Counted from the first letter of the stretch, positions 1 to 7,563 are shown. The stretch: DNA of 13,505 bases from Candidatus Cloacimonadota bacterium (GCA_003647825.1 QMNP01000016.1:1-13505); one strand, 5' to 3'. Numbers and translations are program-made. The notes: a model not told the origin generated them from the sequence alone.

Positions 1-1
1 G

Positions 2-241
2 AACAGCAACTATCCGAATCCGTTCAATCCGGTTACCACGATCAGCTTCAATGTGAAAGAAGGTGAAAATGCAAAACTATCTATCTTTAATGTAAAAGGT
101 CAGATAGTTGAAAGCAGACAATATACAGCAGGCAGTCATGAGCACATCTGGAATGCAGCAGGTAAAACATCTGGTGTTTATTTCTACAAACTGCAAACAG
201 ACAGCTATACAAAAACTAAACGTATGCTGCTGCTGAAATAA
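2..241 (+). CDS. C-terminal end of a secreted or surface protein with a T9SS type A-like sorting domain (5' truncated)
   Basis: Only the last 79 codons are present; the reading frame is open from base 2 to the TAA at 239-241, so the gene starts outside the window. The peptide opens with NYPNPFNPVTTISF and continues through a short beta-rich domain (KLSIFNVKGQIV, then a W-N-A-A-G-K-TSGVYFYKL stretch) to a basic tail, KTKRMLLLK. This is the usual layout of the Por/T9SS type A C-terminal sorting domain (also called FlgD-Ig-like) found at the ends of large secreted proteins in Bacteroidetes, Cloacimonadota, Ignavibacteria and relatives. It would direct export across the outer membrane and then be removed or anchored. 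The function of the missing N-terminal part is unknown. It is unrelated to the downstream redox cluster, and a terminator separates the two. Confidence 0.85.
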   Translation, partial: NSNYPNPFNPVTTISFNVKEGENAKLSIFNVKGQIVESRQYTAGSHEHIWNAAGKTSGVYFYKLQTDSYTKTKRMLLLK

Positions 242-257
242 CATAAAGATAATCATT

Positions 258-286
258 AATGGGGAGGAGAATTCTTCCCCATTTTT
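258..286 (+). terminator. Rho-independent terminator of the upstream secreted-protein gene
   Basis: The arms AATGGGGA (258-265) and TCCCCATT (276-283) form an 8-bp stem around a 10-base loop and run into a T-tract (282-286). It sits 17 bases after the stop codon and closes the upstream transcription unit. Confidence 0.85.
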
Positions 287-516
287 AATGTTCGAAATAT
301 AATTAACGCAGCTCAATTAATATTTTTAATACGCCAAATTATCGGTATCTTATTGTTTAAGAAATGCTATTCAAAATATTAGTGAAAACAATGTTGATTG
401 TAACTTGTCATATTCTAATAAGATAGAAAATAATAAATTATTTTAACGCAAAATAAGTATATGAAAATGTATAATTAATAGCGTAAAATATATCAAATCT
501 GCGTGAAACATTTTGC
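287..516. other. AT-rich non-coding spacer
   Basis: Very AT-rich sequence between the terminator and the promoter of the DsrE gene. I see no convincing reading frame, RNA gene or strong inverted repeat in it. It may hold upstream regulatory sites that cannot be recognised from one copy. Confidence 0.5.
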
Positions 517-545
517 TTGACATGAAAATATAGACCCTGTTTAAA
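517..545 (+). promoter_or_regulatory. Sigma-70-type promoter for the DsrE-TusA genes
   Basis: A perfect -35 box TTGACA (517-522) is followed after exactly 17 bases by TTTAAA (540-545), which matches four of six positions of the -10 consensus. Transcription would start near 552, leaving a very short leader before the AAAGGAGG ribosome-binding site at 557-564. It is the best promoter candidate in the window. Confidence 0.6.
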
Positions 546-571
546 GTCCAAACTGTAAAGGAGGATTAATT

Positions 572-931
572 ATGGGAAAAGTATCAATTACTATTAATGG
601 TTCAGATGTAAAAAACATTTATCCAGCTGTAACTATTGGAGTATCTGCTGCTGCCAGTGGTGATGAAGTAATTTTATTTATCTTACCAAGTGGTTTACCA
701 GCTTTTGTTAAAGGACAGATGGAAGTACTTAATGAAAAAGGTGTTAACTTGCCTGATCTTCCGGAAATGATGGAAGGACTGAAAATGCTTGGTTGTCGCA
801 TTCTCATCTGTGAACTTGGTTTTGGAGTACATGGCATCGAGGAAAAAGATTTGATAGAAGGATGCGAAGTAGTTGGAGCTACCACTTTTGTAGCAGTAGC
901 ACAAGGTTCAGATTTAACGTTTTCATTTTAA
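572..931 (+). CDS. DsrE/DsrF-like sulfur-relay family protein
   Basis: 119 aa, the usual size for the family. The start is fixed by AAAGGAGG at 557-564. The N-terminal strand (KVSITI), the GDEVILFILPSG segment, the EMMEGLKMLGCRILICELG segment and the late DLIEGCEVVGATTFV segment follow the alpha/beta DsrE/F fold. Family members bind sulfur on a conserved cysteine and pass it to or from TusA. Here the candidates are Cys75, Cys80 and Cys98, with Cys80 (LICELG) in the position expected for the sulfur-binding residue. No signal peptide is visible, so it should be cytoplasmic. It is first in the transcription unit, 22 bases before the TusA-like gene, which makes the two a likely donor-acceptor pair. 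The sulfur substrate is unknown. The family call is firm; the exact subfamily (DsrE, DsrF, DsrH or a peroxiredoxin-like relative) is not. Confidence 0.8.
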   Translation: MGKVSITINGSDVKNIYPAVTIGVSAAASGDEVILFILPSGLPAFVKGQMEVLNEKGVNLPDLPEMMEGLKMLGCRILICELGFGVHGIEEKDLIEGCEVVGATTFVAVAQGSDLTFSF

Positions 932-953
932 CAAAATAATATAGGAGGAACTT

Positions 954-1178
954 ATGGCAGTAAAAGAATTAGATTGCATTGGACTTAAATGTCCGCAACC
1001 GATTTTGAAAGTAGTTGCTTTCATTCCACAAATGGAAGCTGGTGATATTCTGGAAGTTAAGGCAGATTGTCCTTCTTTTCCTACTGATATGAAAGCCTGG
1101 TGTGATAGAACAGGCAAAACACTTCTGTTCTGCATGGACGATGGAACAGGAACACATTCAGCACAAATCCAGTTTTAG
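954..1178 (+). CDS. tusA: TusA-family sulfur carrier protein
   Basis: 74 aa with the full TusA signature: LDCIGLKCPQP at residues 6-16, where Cys13 of the CPxP motif is the sulfur-carrying residue, followed by GDILEVKADCPSFPTDMKAWC and TGKTLL, matching the second half of the fold. TusA proteins hold sulfane sulfur as a cysteine persulfide and hand it to partners for tRNA thiolation, cofactor synthesis or dissimilatory sulfur metabolism. The ribosome-binding site AGGAGG lies just before the ATG. Five cysteines (8, 13, 39, 50, 60) in so small a protein is notable; Cys8, five residues before the active Cys, could form a disulfide or trisulfide with it. Its partner is probably the DsrE-like protein just upstream. 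Its place before Hdr-type genes suggests dissimilatory sulfur transfer rather than a housekeeping role, but that is inference. Confidence 0.85.
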   Translation: MAVKELDCIGLKCPQPILKVVAFIPQMEAGDILEVKADCPSFPTDMKAWCDRTGKTLLFCMDDGTGTHSAQIQF

Positions 1179-1185
1179 TTTTTAC

Positions 1186-1211
1186 GGGAGCGTTCATTTT
1201 AACGCTCCCAT
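1186..1211 (+). terminator. Hairpin between the TusA gene and mvhD1: weak terminator or attenuator
   Basis: The 9-bp perfect stem GGGAGCGTT (1186-1194) / AACGCTCCC (1201-1209) has a 6-base loop. The run of T after it is broken (ATTACTTTTATT), so termination may be only partial. No convincing promoter follows before mvhD1 at 1244. It may therefore lower rather than abolish readthrough into the Hdr genes, or protect the 3' end of the DsrE-TusA message. Confidence 0.6.
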
Positions 1212-1243
1212 TACTTTTATTAAATAAGATTAATAGAGGATAG

Positions 1244-1666
1244 ATGGAAGATTATAAACCGAAAATCGTAGGTTTCTTATGTAATTGGTGTACGTACGCA
1301 GCAGCTGATCTGGCGGGTGCATCTAGAAAAGAAATAAGTCCTTCTTTGAATGTTGTTAGAGTCATGTGCTCAAGCCGTATAGATCAAAATTTATTATTAA
1401 ATACATATTTTAGTGGAGCTGACGGAATACTGGTAGCCGGCTGACATCCTGGCGATTGTCATTACCAGGTTGGTAATTATTATACTCGCCGCAGATTCGC
1501 ATTATTAAAAAAAGTTTTTGAAACACTGAAAATAGATCCCGAGCGAATTCAATTATCCTGGATTTCGGCTTCAGAAGGTAAAAGATATATTGAAGTCGTA
1601 AATGAATTTTCTGACAAAATAGCTAAGTTAGGTCCAAATCCAATAAAACAAAATACCCGCATATAA
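1244..1666 (+). CDS. mvhD: MvhD-type [2Fe-2S] electron-transfer subunit, selenoprotein copy 1 (TGA at 1442-1444 read as Sec67)
   Basis: 140 aa if the in-frame TGA at 1442-1444 is read as selenocysteine. The frame runs on without a break to TAA at 1664-1666, and both sides belong to one MvhD domain: FLCNWCTYAAADLAG (Cys13, Cys16), VMCSSR (Cys42), GADGILVAG-U-HPGDCHY (Sec67, Cys72) and LSWISASEG near the end. MvhD coordinates a [2Fe-2S] cluster and feeds electrons into HdrA from a hydrogenase, formate dehydrogenase or another donor. Sec replaces the first Cys of the conserved CHPGDCHY motif, as in VhuD of Methanococcus. It stands 87 bases upstream of the split HdrA genes, its likely partners. 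Compared with copies 2 and 3 it has lost the usual DP after the third cysteine motif (SSRIDQ instead of GRVDP/SRVDP) and is the most diverged. The ribosome-binding site (AGAGGA, 1235-1240) is unusually close to the ATG. Confidence 0.93.
1445..1490 (+). promoter_or_regulatory. Bacterial SECIS element of mvhD1
   Basis: Directly after the TGA there is a stem-loop inside the coding sequence: ATTACCA (1461-1467), loop GGT (1468-1470), TGGTAAT (1471-1477). A lower stem pairs GGCGA (1451-1455) with TCGCC (1486-1490). The loop starts 24 bases after the TGA, and the G-G-U at its tip resembles the loop that SelB recognises in E. coli fdhF. The pairing is conserved in the other two mvhD copies. Confidence 0.8.
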
Positions 1667-1716
1667 TATAATCGATGAGAAACCTTTAGCTAGAAAACCG
1701 GATAAATCTAATAGAG

Positions 1717-1736
1717 AATGAATATGCAAATTCATT
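1717..1736 (+). repeat. Small inverted repeat before the first HdrA gene
   Basis: AATGAAT (1717-1723) and ATTCATT (1730-1736) form a 7-bp AT-only stem with a 6-base loop, six bases before the AAGGA ribosome-binding site (1742-1746) of the next gene. It could tune translation or be an operator, but it is too weak to call with certainty. Confidence 0.3.
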
Positions 1737-1753
1737 TTAATAAGGAATAATAA

Positions 1754-3046
1754 ATGGAACATTCTGAGAATGTCTTAATCATAGGCTCTGGTGTAGCCGG
1801 AATGGAAGCCAGCCTTATGCTTTCCAAAGCTGGGAAGAAAGTAACGTTAGTCGAGAAGCTTTCTCTTATTGGCGGGAAAACTATTAAAAACGAAGAAACA
1901 TATCCTAACATGGATTGTTCAACCTGTCTGGTTGCACCGATCCAGCAGGAGATCTTACAGGATGGAAACATAACGGTTCTTACTTCCAGTCAGGTTACAG
2001 CAGTTTCTGGAGATGCGGGAGATTTCAGCGTGAAGATCAATAAGAAAGCTGGATATGTGGATCTTGTAGCTTGTCTCGGCTGTGGTATGTGCTATCCCGT
2101 TTGCCCGGTGGAACAGATCAATGAATGGGAAGAAAATCTGATCAACATGAAAGCGATTTATGTTCCCTGTGCAGGAGCACTTCCCAATGTTCCTGTAATT
2201 GATGCTGACAAATGCCTGCACTTGAACGGAACAGATAAGGAATGCAATAAATGTGTAGAAGCCTGTATGTTCGGTGCTATAAATCTGGTTGGTGAAGATG
2301 AACAGCTTGATATAGATGTTGGCGCAATTCTGATAGCAACTGGCTACGATATGATGGATATAAGTATATTAACTGATCTAGGTTATGGAAAATATCCCGG
2401 CGTTTATACCGCTATGGAATTTGAAAGACTATTTGCAGCCAATGGACCCACGGAGGGAAATCTGGTGATGCGAGATGGAAAAACTGTTCCATCATCTGTT
2501 GCCATTATTCATTGCGTGGGAAGATCGGAATCTCATTATTGTTCCAGCGTATGTTGCATGGCATCTTCCAAACATGCTCATTTTTTGCGCCATAAACTTA
2601 AGGATGCCAAAATTTATAACATATATTCAGATATCTGCCTTCCCGATAAAACCTACCAGAAATTCTATGAAGATGTGAAAGCACATTCTTCCCAGTTTAT
2701 TTATCAGTCGGATCGAGATAAAATGAAGATCACTGAAAAGAATGGAAAGCTGAAAATTGAATATCTCGATTCTAAAGAAAAAAGTGCTTTTTTAGATGTG
2801 GATATGGTAATCCTGGCAAATGCTTTGAAACCTGCTATAGGTAGTGATGAACTGGGAAAAGTTTTGGGAATTAATCATGACAAATTTGGGTTTGTGGAAG
2901 CTCAACCATTTAATATCGGAACTGTCGTTACATCAAAATCCGGAGTATTTGTTGCCGGTTGCGCAGAAGGACCAAAAGATATTCAAAGCTCGATTATTCA
3001 ATCGGAAGCAGCAGTGGCAGAGATCATGTCACTTCTGAATAGTTAA
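1754..3046 (+). CDS. hdrA: HdrA-type flavoprotein, N-terminal half of a split HdrA (FAD domain with inserted two-cluster ferredoxin domain)
   Basis: 430 aa. An FAD-binding Rossmann motif (IIGSGVAGMEAS, glycines 11, 13 and 16) opens the protein, followed by the HdrA/QmoA motif DCSTCLVAP (Cys55, Cys58). A ferredoxin-like insert carries ligands for two [4Fe-4S] clusters: Cys107, 110, 113, 117 and Cys154, 164, 167, 171. The second half of the flavin domain has IHCVGRSE (Cys254) and YCSSVCC (Cys263, 267, 268), the set that binds a further cluster next to the flavin in HdrA. It ends like a thioredoxin-reductase-type domain (GVFVAGCAEGPKDI). It lacks the N-terminal CxCG domain and the C-terminal ferredoxin of full HdrA, but both are in the next gene. 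The protein aligns with residues 1 to about 430 of the 1013-aa HdrA at 8332. Probable role: flavin-bearing part of an HdrA heterodimer, possibly electron-bifurcating. QmoA is an alternative name; no APS reductase genes are nearby. Confidence 0.88.
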   Translation: MEHSENVLIIGSGVAGMEASLMLSKAGKKVTLVEKLSLIGGKTIKNEETYPNMDCSTCLVAPIQQEILQDGNITVLTSSQVTAVSGDAGDFSVKINKKAGYVDLVACLGCGMCYPVCPVEQINEWEENLINMKAIYVPCAGALPNVPVIDADKCLHLNGTDKECNKCVEACMFGAINLVGEDEQLDIDVGAILIATGYDMMDISILTDLGYGKYPGVYTAMEFERLFAANGPTEGNLVMRDGKTVPSSVAIIHCVGRSESHYCSSVCCMASSKHAHFLRHKLKDAKIYNIYSDICLPDKTYQKFYEDVKAHSSQFIYQSDRDKMKITEKNGKLKIEYLDSKEKSAFLDVDMVILANALKPAIGSDELGKVLGINHDKFGFVEAQPFNIGTVVTSKSGVFVAGCAEGPKDIQSSIIQSEAAVAEIMSLLNS

Positions 3047-3055
3047 GGAAATATT

Positions 3056-4744
3056 ATGAGTGATAAAATTGGAATTTATGTTTGTGAATGCGGCCCTAAT
3101 ATTGCTTCTAAAGTTGATATTGATAAAATTATGGAAGAGATTTCCAACCTGGAAGATTTCAAAGATGTGGAACTGGTTGTAAGAAATCACAAACTGCTCT
3201 GTTCTGTGGAAGGTAAAAAATTTCTGGAAAACGAAATTAATGAAAACAATCTCACTCATCTTGTTTGCGCTGCCTGTTCACCTCGCGATCATGATACAAC
3301 CTTCATTAATGTTTGCAAGAAAACAGAACTGAATCCATATATGTATCAGATCGTGAATATTCGTGAACAATGTGCCTGGATAATTCCTGATAAAGAAGAA
3401 GCGACTGAGAAAGCGATCCGTATTATCCATGCAGGAATGGACAGAGTTCTATATCAGCAGCCATTAGAAGAAAAGCAATTGGATAGTAATCCTGATGTTT
3501 TGATCATTGGTGGAGGAATTGCCGGAATGGAGGCAGCTCTGAAATTAGCTTCCAGAGACAGGTTGATTTATTTGATTGAAAAAACGGATGAACTTGGCGG
3601 GAAATCAGCTAAATTAAATCAGCTTTTACCGCGTCAAGGTGTGAACCTGAATATTCTTCACCAGAAATTATCTAATATAAAAAGCAATAAATACATTAAA
3701 GTTTTCACAAATACAGAGTTAGCATCAATTGTAGGTTTTTTGGGGAATTTTGAGATAGTGATCAAAGATGTGAAAGATCCTGAAAACACAACTGAACTCC
3801 TGGCCGGAGCTGTTATAGTAGCTACGGGATATGAACTTTTAGATGCAACTACGTTAGATAAATATGAAATTAGCGAAGAAGATGAAGTTTATAATGCATT
3901 AGAAATCGAAGAGATGATTTCTAAAAATGGCAAGATAGTAATGAAAAATGGCAAAGAACCACAAAAAGTTGCTGTTATTCATTGTGTTGGCCGATCGGAA
4001 GTGGGATATTGTTCCCAAACCTGCTGCAGTTATCTTCTTAAGATTTCTAAAATGCTCAAAGAGCAATCATCCAAAATAGAGGTTGTAGAACTATTCAAAC
4101 ATTTGTGCCTTCCAAATAAACAGGATGAAGCCTTCTTTGAACAAGTAAAAGATAAAGATGTTGAGTTCATTCGTATAAAGGATGTGAATGTAACTGGCAC
4201 TTCGATTGAATTAACAGATATTTCCGATGCAAAACAGAAATTAGATGTTGATATGATCATCTTGGGTACCGCTATGATCCCAGCTAAAGAAACCAAATAC
4301 CTGGCTGAAGAGTTGAAAGTAGAGTTGGATGAGATGGGTTTCTATCAGGAAGCACATCTTAAGATTAATCCAATTTCTACAAATACGGATGGTGTTTTTG
4401 TAGTTGGTGGAGCACATGGACCAACTGGGATTTCAGAGTCAATGCTGCAGGCTCAAGCTGCTGCTGGAAAGATTTTTACTCAATTAATTCCCGGACAGAA
4501 GATAATTCCGGAAGTTAAGGTTTCAGAGATTTTGGAAGCATACTGCACCGGATGCAAAACCTGCCTTGATGTCTGCGGATTTGGTGCGATCTATTTTGAT
4601 GAAGATAAAGGCATATCTGTAGTGAACGAAGCAATTTGTCGTGGTTGTGGAAACTGTGTTGGAAGTTGTCCCTCTGGCTCAATCCGAACCAGACATTTCA
4701 CTAATCCACAACTTTATCAAGAAGTTAAAGAAGCACTGAGGTAA
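3056..4744 (+). CDS. hdrA: HdrA-type flavoprotein, C-terminal half of a split HdrA (N-domain cluster, FAD domain, C-terminal ferredoxin)
   Basis: 562 aa. The N-terminal domain has the HdrA cluster motifs YVCECG (Cys10, Cys12), LLCSVEG (Cys49) and VCAACSPRDHD (Cys71, Cys74). An FAD motif IIGGGIAGMEAA follows at 150-162, then IHCVGRSE (Cys310) with YCSQTCC (Cys319, 323, 324), and GVFVVGGAHGPTGI. The C-terminal ferredoxin domain binds two [4Fe-4S] clusters (Cys497, 500, 503, 507 and Cys528, 531, 534, 538). Unlike the upstream partner it has no ferredoxin insert in the FAD domain. Its order of domains equals residues of about 445-1013 of the fused HdrA at 8332. Only 9 bases separate it from the preceding gene and its ribosome-binding site (AAGGAA) overlaps that stop codon, so the two are probably translated together and form a heterodimer. 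QmoB is related but normally ends in an MvhD-like domain; here MvhD is a separate gene. Confidence 0.88.
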   Translation: MSDKIGIYVCECGPNIASKVDIDKIMEEISNLEDFKDVELVVRNHKLLCSVEGKKFLENEINENNLTHLVCAACSPRDHDTTFINVCKKTELNPYMYQIVNIREQCAWIIPDKEEATEKAIRIIHAGMDRVLYQQPLEEKQLDSNPDVLIIGGGIAGMEAALKLASRDRLIYLIEKTDELGGKSAKLNQLLPRQGVNLNILHQKLSNIKSNKYIKVFTNTELASIVGFLGNFEIVIKDVKDPENTTELLAGAVIVATGYELLDATTLDKYEISEEDEVYNALEIEEMISKNGKIVMKNGKEPQKVAVIHCVGRSEVGYCSQTCCSYLLKISKMLKEQSSKIEVVELFKHLCLPNKQDEAFFEQVKDKDVEFIRIKDVNVTGTSIELTDISDAKQKLDVDMIILGTAMIPAKETKYLAEELKVELDEMGFYQEAHLKINPISTNTDGVFVVGGAHGPTGISESMLQAQAAAGKIFTQLIPGQKIIPEVKVSEILEAYCTGCKTCLDVCGFGAIYFDEDKGISVVNEAICRGCGNCVGSCPSGSIRTRHFTNPQLYQEVKEALR

Positions 4745-4842
4745 AAGTTCAAATGACAACATTCAAATACCAAATAAATTACAAGGTTCGAAATATCAAA
4801 TTCGATGCATTAGGATTTAAAGTGTGGATTTAAGGAAAAAAA
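4745..4842 (+). repeat. Left flank of the four-helix-bundle insertion (AAATACCAAATAAATT-type repeat)
   Basis: This A/C-rich stretch is a tandem-like run of degenerate CAAAT/CCAAATAAATT words. Its reverse complement resembles the T/G-rich flank at 5212-5335, so the two make imperfect terminal inverted repeats around the four-helix-bundle gene. The decamer TCAAATTCGA (4796-4805) recurs at 7594-7603 in the gene-less copy. Confidence 0.6.
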
Positions 4843-5211
4843 ATGGATAATGTTAAAAATACAAAAAAAGTATACGATTTGGGGGATAGAACTTTTATCT
4901 TCGCAAAGAACGTTAGACTTTTTATTAAAACATTACCAAAATCTATAGCAAATAATGAAGACTCAAAACAAGTAATTAGATCTTCAGGATCTGTGGGAGC
5001 GAATTACAGAGAAGCAAATGAAGCATTAAGCAAAAAAGATTTTATGATGAAAATAAAAATAAGTAGAAAAGAAGCAAAAGAAAGCGGATACTGGCTTAGA
5101 TTGATAAACGAAACGAATGACCTTGAAAATTCAAACACTGCTTTAGAATTGATCCAGGAAGCAACAGAATTGAAAAAGATACTTTCAGCTATTTTGGAGA
5201 AATCAAAATGA
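4843..5211 (+). CDS. Four-helix-bundle protein (23S rRNA intervening-sequence protein family)
   Basis: 122 aa, typical for the family. Recognisable by YDLGDRTFIFAKNVRLFIKT near the start, RSSGSVGANYREANEALSKKDF in the middle and KEAKESGYWLRLI towards the end, all long amphipathic helices. Relatives are encoded in intervening sequences of 23S rRNA genes, as free-standing genes, and as accessory proteins (Avd) of diversity-generating retroelements; their biochemical role is mostly unknown. No reverse transcriptase or variable repeat is in this window, so a retroelement role is not supported. It interrupts the Hdr cluster and is flanked by inverted AT-rich repeats, as expected for an inserted element. 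It is the only complete gene here that stops at TGA (5209-5211), immediately backed up by an in-frame TAA. A ribosome-binding site AAGGA lies at 4832-4836. Confidence 0.88.
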   Translation: MDNVKNTKKVYDLGDRTFIFAKNVRLFIKTLPKSIANNEDSKQVIRSSGSVGANYREANEALSKKDFMMKIKISRKEAKESGYWLRLINETNDLENSNTALELIQEATELKKILSAILEKSK

Positions 5212-5335
5212 TAAATTCTTGTAACATGTCAGATTCTTGTTTGATTTTTCGAATTTTTAATTTGGGATTTATTTGTGTTTTGTCTTTCGATATTTGTAAT
5301 TTTAAGAAATCGAGAATCGATTTCAATATATAGGA
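5212..5335 (+). repeat. Right flank of the four-helix-bundle insertion
   Basis: T/G-rich counterpart of the left flank. It holds the 19-mer taatttgggatttatttgt at 5258-5276, which occurs again base for base at 7692-7710. The boundary towards the next gene is not sharp; the hairpin at 5306-5324 may be part of the element. Confidence 0.6.
5306..5324 (+). repeat. Perfect 8-bp hairpin just before the ribosome-binding site of the next gene
   Basis: GAAATCGA (5306-5313), loop GAA, TCGATTTC (5317-5324). It lies seven bases upstream of the AGGAG ribosome-binding site (5332-5336). It could be the end of the inserted element, or an operator or mRNA-stability hairpin for the FrhB/FdhB-like genes. There is no T-tract, so it is not a terminator. 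Confidence 0.5.
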
Positions 5336-5345
5336 GATTTTATTA

Positions 5346-6500
5346 ATGACTGATAACATACGAAAAGGTACATTATTAAAAAACGGAGATGATATTCAAG
5401 CTTCGATTCTTCAGTTCTTTCAGGATGCAGTTGAAAAAAAACTTTTTGATGCTGTAATGCTGCCGATGAAAGTTCCATCTGGTGATTCTTTTGCCTGGAT
5501 CATGATCAAAGATGCAGCCGTCCTGAAAGATGCTCAGCCGCTTGCTCCGATCATGCCGGTGAATGCTGCCACAGCTCTGAAAAGATACACTCGCAAAGGC
5601 AAAGGAAAATTTAAAATTGCTGCCCTGATGAAACCCTGTGAAATTCGAGCCACAATCGAATTAACCAAGTTGAATCAAGTGCATCTGGATGATGTGACTT
5701 TGTTTACTTACGATTGCGTTGGTGCTCTTCCCATGCAGGATTACATTGCTGATCCGGAAGGTGGAGATGAAAAATTTGGTAAACTCTTAACAGATAAAAA
5801 TTTCAAATCCAAAGATGTTAAACCGGTTTGCAAGATCTGCGATAAATTCTCACTTTCTGCCAGCGATCTGCATTTCGCTTTTAGCGATAAAGATATACTT
5901 CTGATTTCCAATAGCGAAAAAGGTGAAAAACTTTTAACAGATCTGGATTGGAAAGCTGATGCCGATTTGAAAAAATGGCAAAAACATATCGATGAAATAA
6001 CAAAGATCAAAGTAAAAAATAAGACAGACACATTTAAAATTGTAAAAGATATGGCAGAAGGTTATGATAATCTTGTTGAAACTTTTTCCAACTGTATTGG
6101 CTGTCACAATTGCAGTAGTTCGTGCCCGATCTGCTACTGCCGTCAGTGTTATTTCGATTCTTCCGTCGCTAAACCAAATTCCGATGTGGTCATGATGAGA
6201 GCCGAAGAAAGAGGGGCAGCTTCATTACCGCTGGATCGTATCATGTTCCATACTGGACGTATGGCCCACATGAGTCTTTCCTGCGTAAGCTGCGGACTTT
6301 GTTCTGATGCCTGCCCTGTCAATATTCCAGTTGCTAAGATCTTCAGTTATGTTGCCAGTCAAACGCAAAAGGCTTTTGAATATTCTGCTGGAGCCAGTGC
6401 AGGTGATGCACTTCCCATGAAAGAATATAAACTGAATGAACTGGGAGAGCTGGGAGAACTGGTGAAAAGTGCTGAAGCTCAGGAGGAAAGTAATGAGTAA
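5346..6500 (+). CDS. FrhB/FdhB-like iron-sulfur (probable flavin) electron-transfer protein, copy 1
   Basis: 384 aa. The N-terminal part resembles the coenzyme F420 hydrogenase/dehydrogenase beta-subunit fold: PLAPIMPVNAA, then MKPCEIRATIELTKL (Cys98), TYDCVGALP and PVCKICDKFSLSASD. The C-terminal part holds an unusually cysteine-rich cluster motif, Cys250, 253, 256, 260, 263, 265 and 268 (CPICYCRQC), like the one in methanogen FdhB, then a second motif SCVSCGLCSDACP (Cys313, 316, 319, 323) like HdrC or FdhB. It should therefore bind at least two [4Fe-4S] clusters and probably a flavin, and shuttle electrons between HdrA/MvhD and a soluble donor. Whether the donor is F420, NAD(P)H, ferredoxin or formate dehydrogenase cannot be read from the sequence. 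It forms an overlapping pair with the next gene. AGGAG at 5332-5336 supports the start. The tail beyond about residue 345 is low-complexity and charged. Confidence 0.8.
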   Translation: MTDNIRKGTLLKNGDDIQASILQFFQDAVEKKLFDAVMLPMKVPSGDSFAWIMIKDAAVLKDAQPLAPIMPVNAATALKRYTRKGKGKFKIAALMKPCEIRATIELTKLNQVHLDDVTLFTYDCVGALPMQDYIADPEGGDEKFGKLLTDKNFKSKDVKPVCKICDKFSLSASDLHFAFSDKDILLISNSEKGEKLLTDLDWKADADLKKWQKHIDEITKIKVKNKTDTFKIVKDMAEGYDNLVETFSNCIGCHNCSSSCPICYCRQCYFDSSVAKPNSDVVMMRAEERGAASLPLDRIMFHTGRMAHMSLSCVSCGLCSDACPVNIPVAKIFSYVASQTQKAFEYSAGASAGDALPMKEYKLNELGELGELVKSAEAQEESNE

Positions 6501-7563
6501 TTCTATTGAACAAACTTTGCATGACCTTCTGAAAAATTTATTGAAATCTGGAAAAGTGAGCGCTGTATTTTCTCTGCGTAAGATAAATGAGGGTGGCTCT
6601 GTAGATTACGGTTTAATTACAGATATTGAGAAATTAACTGAAATTGCACCATTACATCCTTTGATGCCTGCGAATGCTGGCCAGTTGTTGGGACGTTTTA
6701 CTCCCATGAAAAAACCTGTAGCAGCTGTTATTCGACCATGCGAGTATCGCGCTTTTGTGGAATTGGCAAAAAGAGAACAGGGACAGATGGATAATTTCCT
6801 GTTCATCACATTTAGTTGTGGTGGTGTTTTTAAACTGAAGGATAATGCCGAAGACAAAGTGAAAAACAAACTTGATGGATATTGGAAAGCAGTAAAAAAT
6901 TCTGAAATATCCGATGATATCAGACCTACCTGCAAAGCCTGTGAATATATTGAACCATTTGATTCAGATATCTATGTTTCATTAGTCGGAGAAGAGAACG
7001 GTAAAATCTATCTGAACTCAGAGAAGGCAAAAAATTTGTTGGAAGATTCCGAATTTAATTTTGAAAAAGATAAGTTTGATCCAGCAATTCTGAATGATCT
7101 TCTTAAGAAAAGGGCAGTAGAAAAAGCTGAGTTATATGCATCAGTCGATACATCCAAAACAGGTTTAGACGGCTTGATCAATATTTTTGGCAGATGCATA
7201 GGTTGTCATGGTTGTAACGCTGTCTGCCCGATCTGCTATTGCACTCTTTGCGATTTCGAATCATTCAATTACGATTATAATACTCCGATCCTGGAAAAGG
7301 AATTGGCAGAAAAAGGTGCACTTCGCTTACCGCCCGATACTTTATTCTTCCATCTAGGAAGACTTTCTCATATGAGTTTCTCGTGTGTGGGATGCGGTAT
7401 GTGTTCCGATGTTTGTCCTGCCTTAATTCCTGTTGCTGCTGTGTTCGAAAAAACCGGAGAAGAAACTGCCGGAATGTTTGATTATGTACCAGGAAGAAAA
7501 CTTGATGAAGATATTCCTGTGATGATCTATAAAGAAGAAGAATTTCCTGAGTTGGGAGAATAA
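6493..7563 (+). CDS. FrhB/FdhB-like iron-sulfur (probable flavin) electron-transfer protein, copy 2
   Basis: 356 aa from the ATG at 6493, chosen because AGGAGG lies at 6481-6486; a longer version from GTG at 6469 would bury that site. The start overlaps the last 8 bases of the preceding gene in another frame, so translation is probably coupled. It is a clear paralogue of the preceding protein, with the same order: PLHPLMPANAG, RPCEYRAFVELAK, PTCKACEYIEPFDSD, the seven-cysteine motif Cys235, 238, 241, 245, 248, 250, 253 (CPICYCTLC) and SCVGCGMCSDVCP (Cys298, 301, 304, 308). The two very likely form a heterodimer or two layers of one electron wire. It lacks the acidic low-complexity tail of copy 1 but ends in a short acidic stretch. 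No promoter is visible between the two. Confidence 0.8.
   Translation: MSNSIEQTLHDLLKNLLKSGKVSAVFSLRKINEGGSVDYGLITDIEKLTEIAPLHPLMPANAGQLLGRFTPMKKPVAAVIRPCEYRAFVELAKREQGQMDNFLFITFSCGGVFKLKDNAEDKVKNKLDGYWKAVKNSEISDDIRPTCKACEYIEPFDSDIYVSLVGEENGKIYLNSEKAKNLLEDSEFNFEKDKFDPAILNDLLKKRAVEKAELYASVDTSKTGLDGLINIFGRCIGCHGCNAVCPICYCTLCDFESFNYDYNTPILEKELAEKGALRLPPDTLFFHLGRLSHMSFSCVGCGMCSDVCPALIPVAAVFEKTGEETAGMFDYVPGRKLDEDIPVMIYKEEEFPELGE

Noticed and set aside
1754..4744. QmoA/QmoB of sulfate reducers
   Set aside because: There is no QmoC, no APS reductase and no MvhD domain fused to the second protein; matching halves in the fused HdrA nearby explain the pair better.
4843..5211. Diversity-generating retroelement accessory protein (Avd)
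   Set aside because: No reverse transcriptase, template repeat or variable repeat is present in the window; the standalone four-helix-bundle family is the simpler call.
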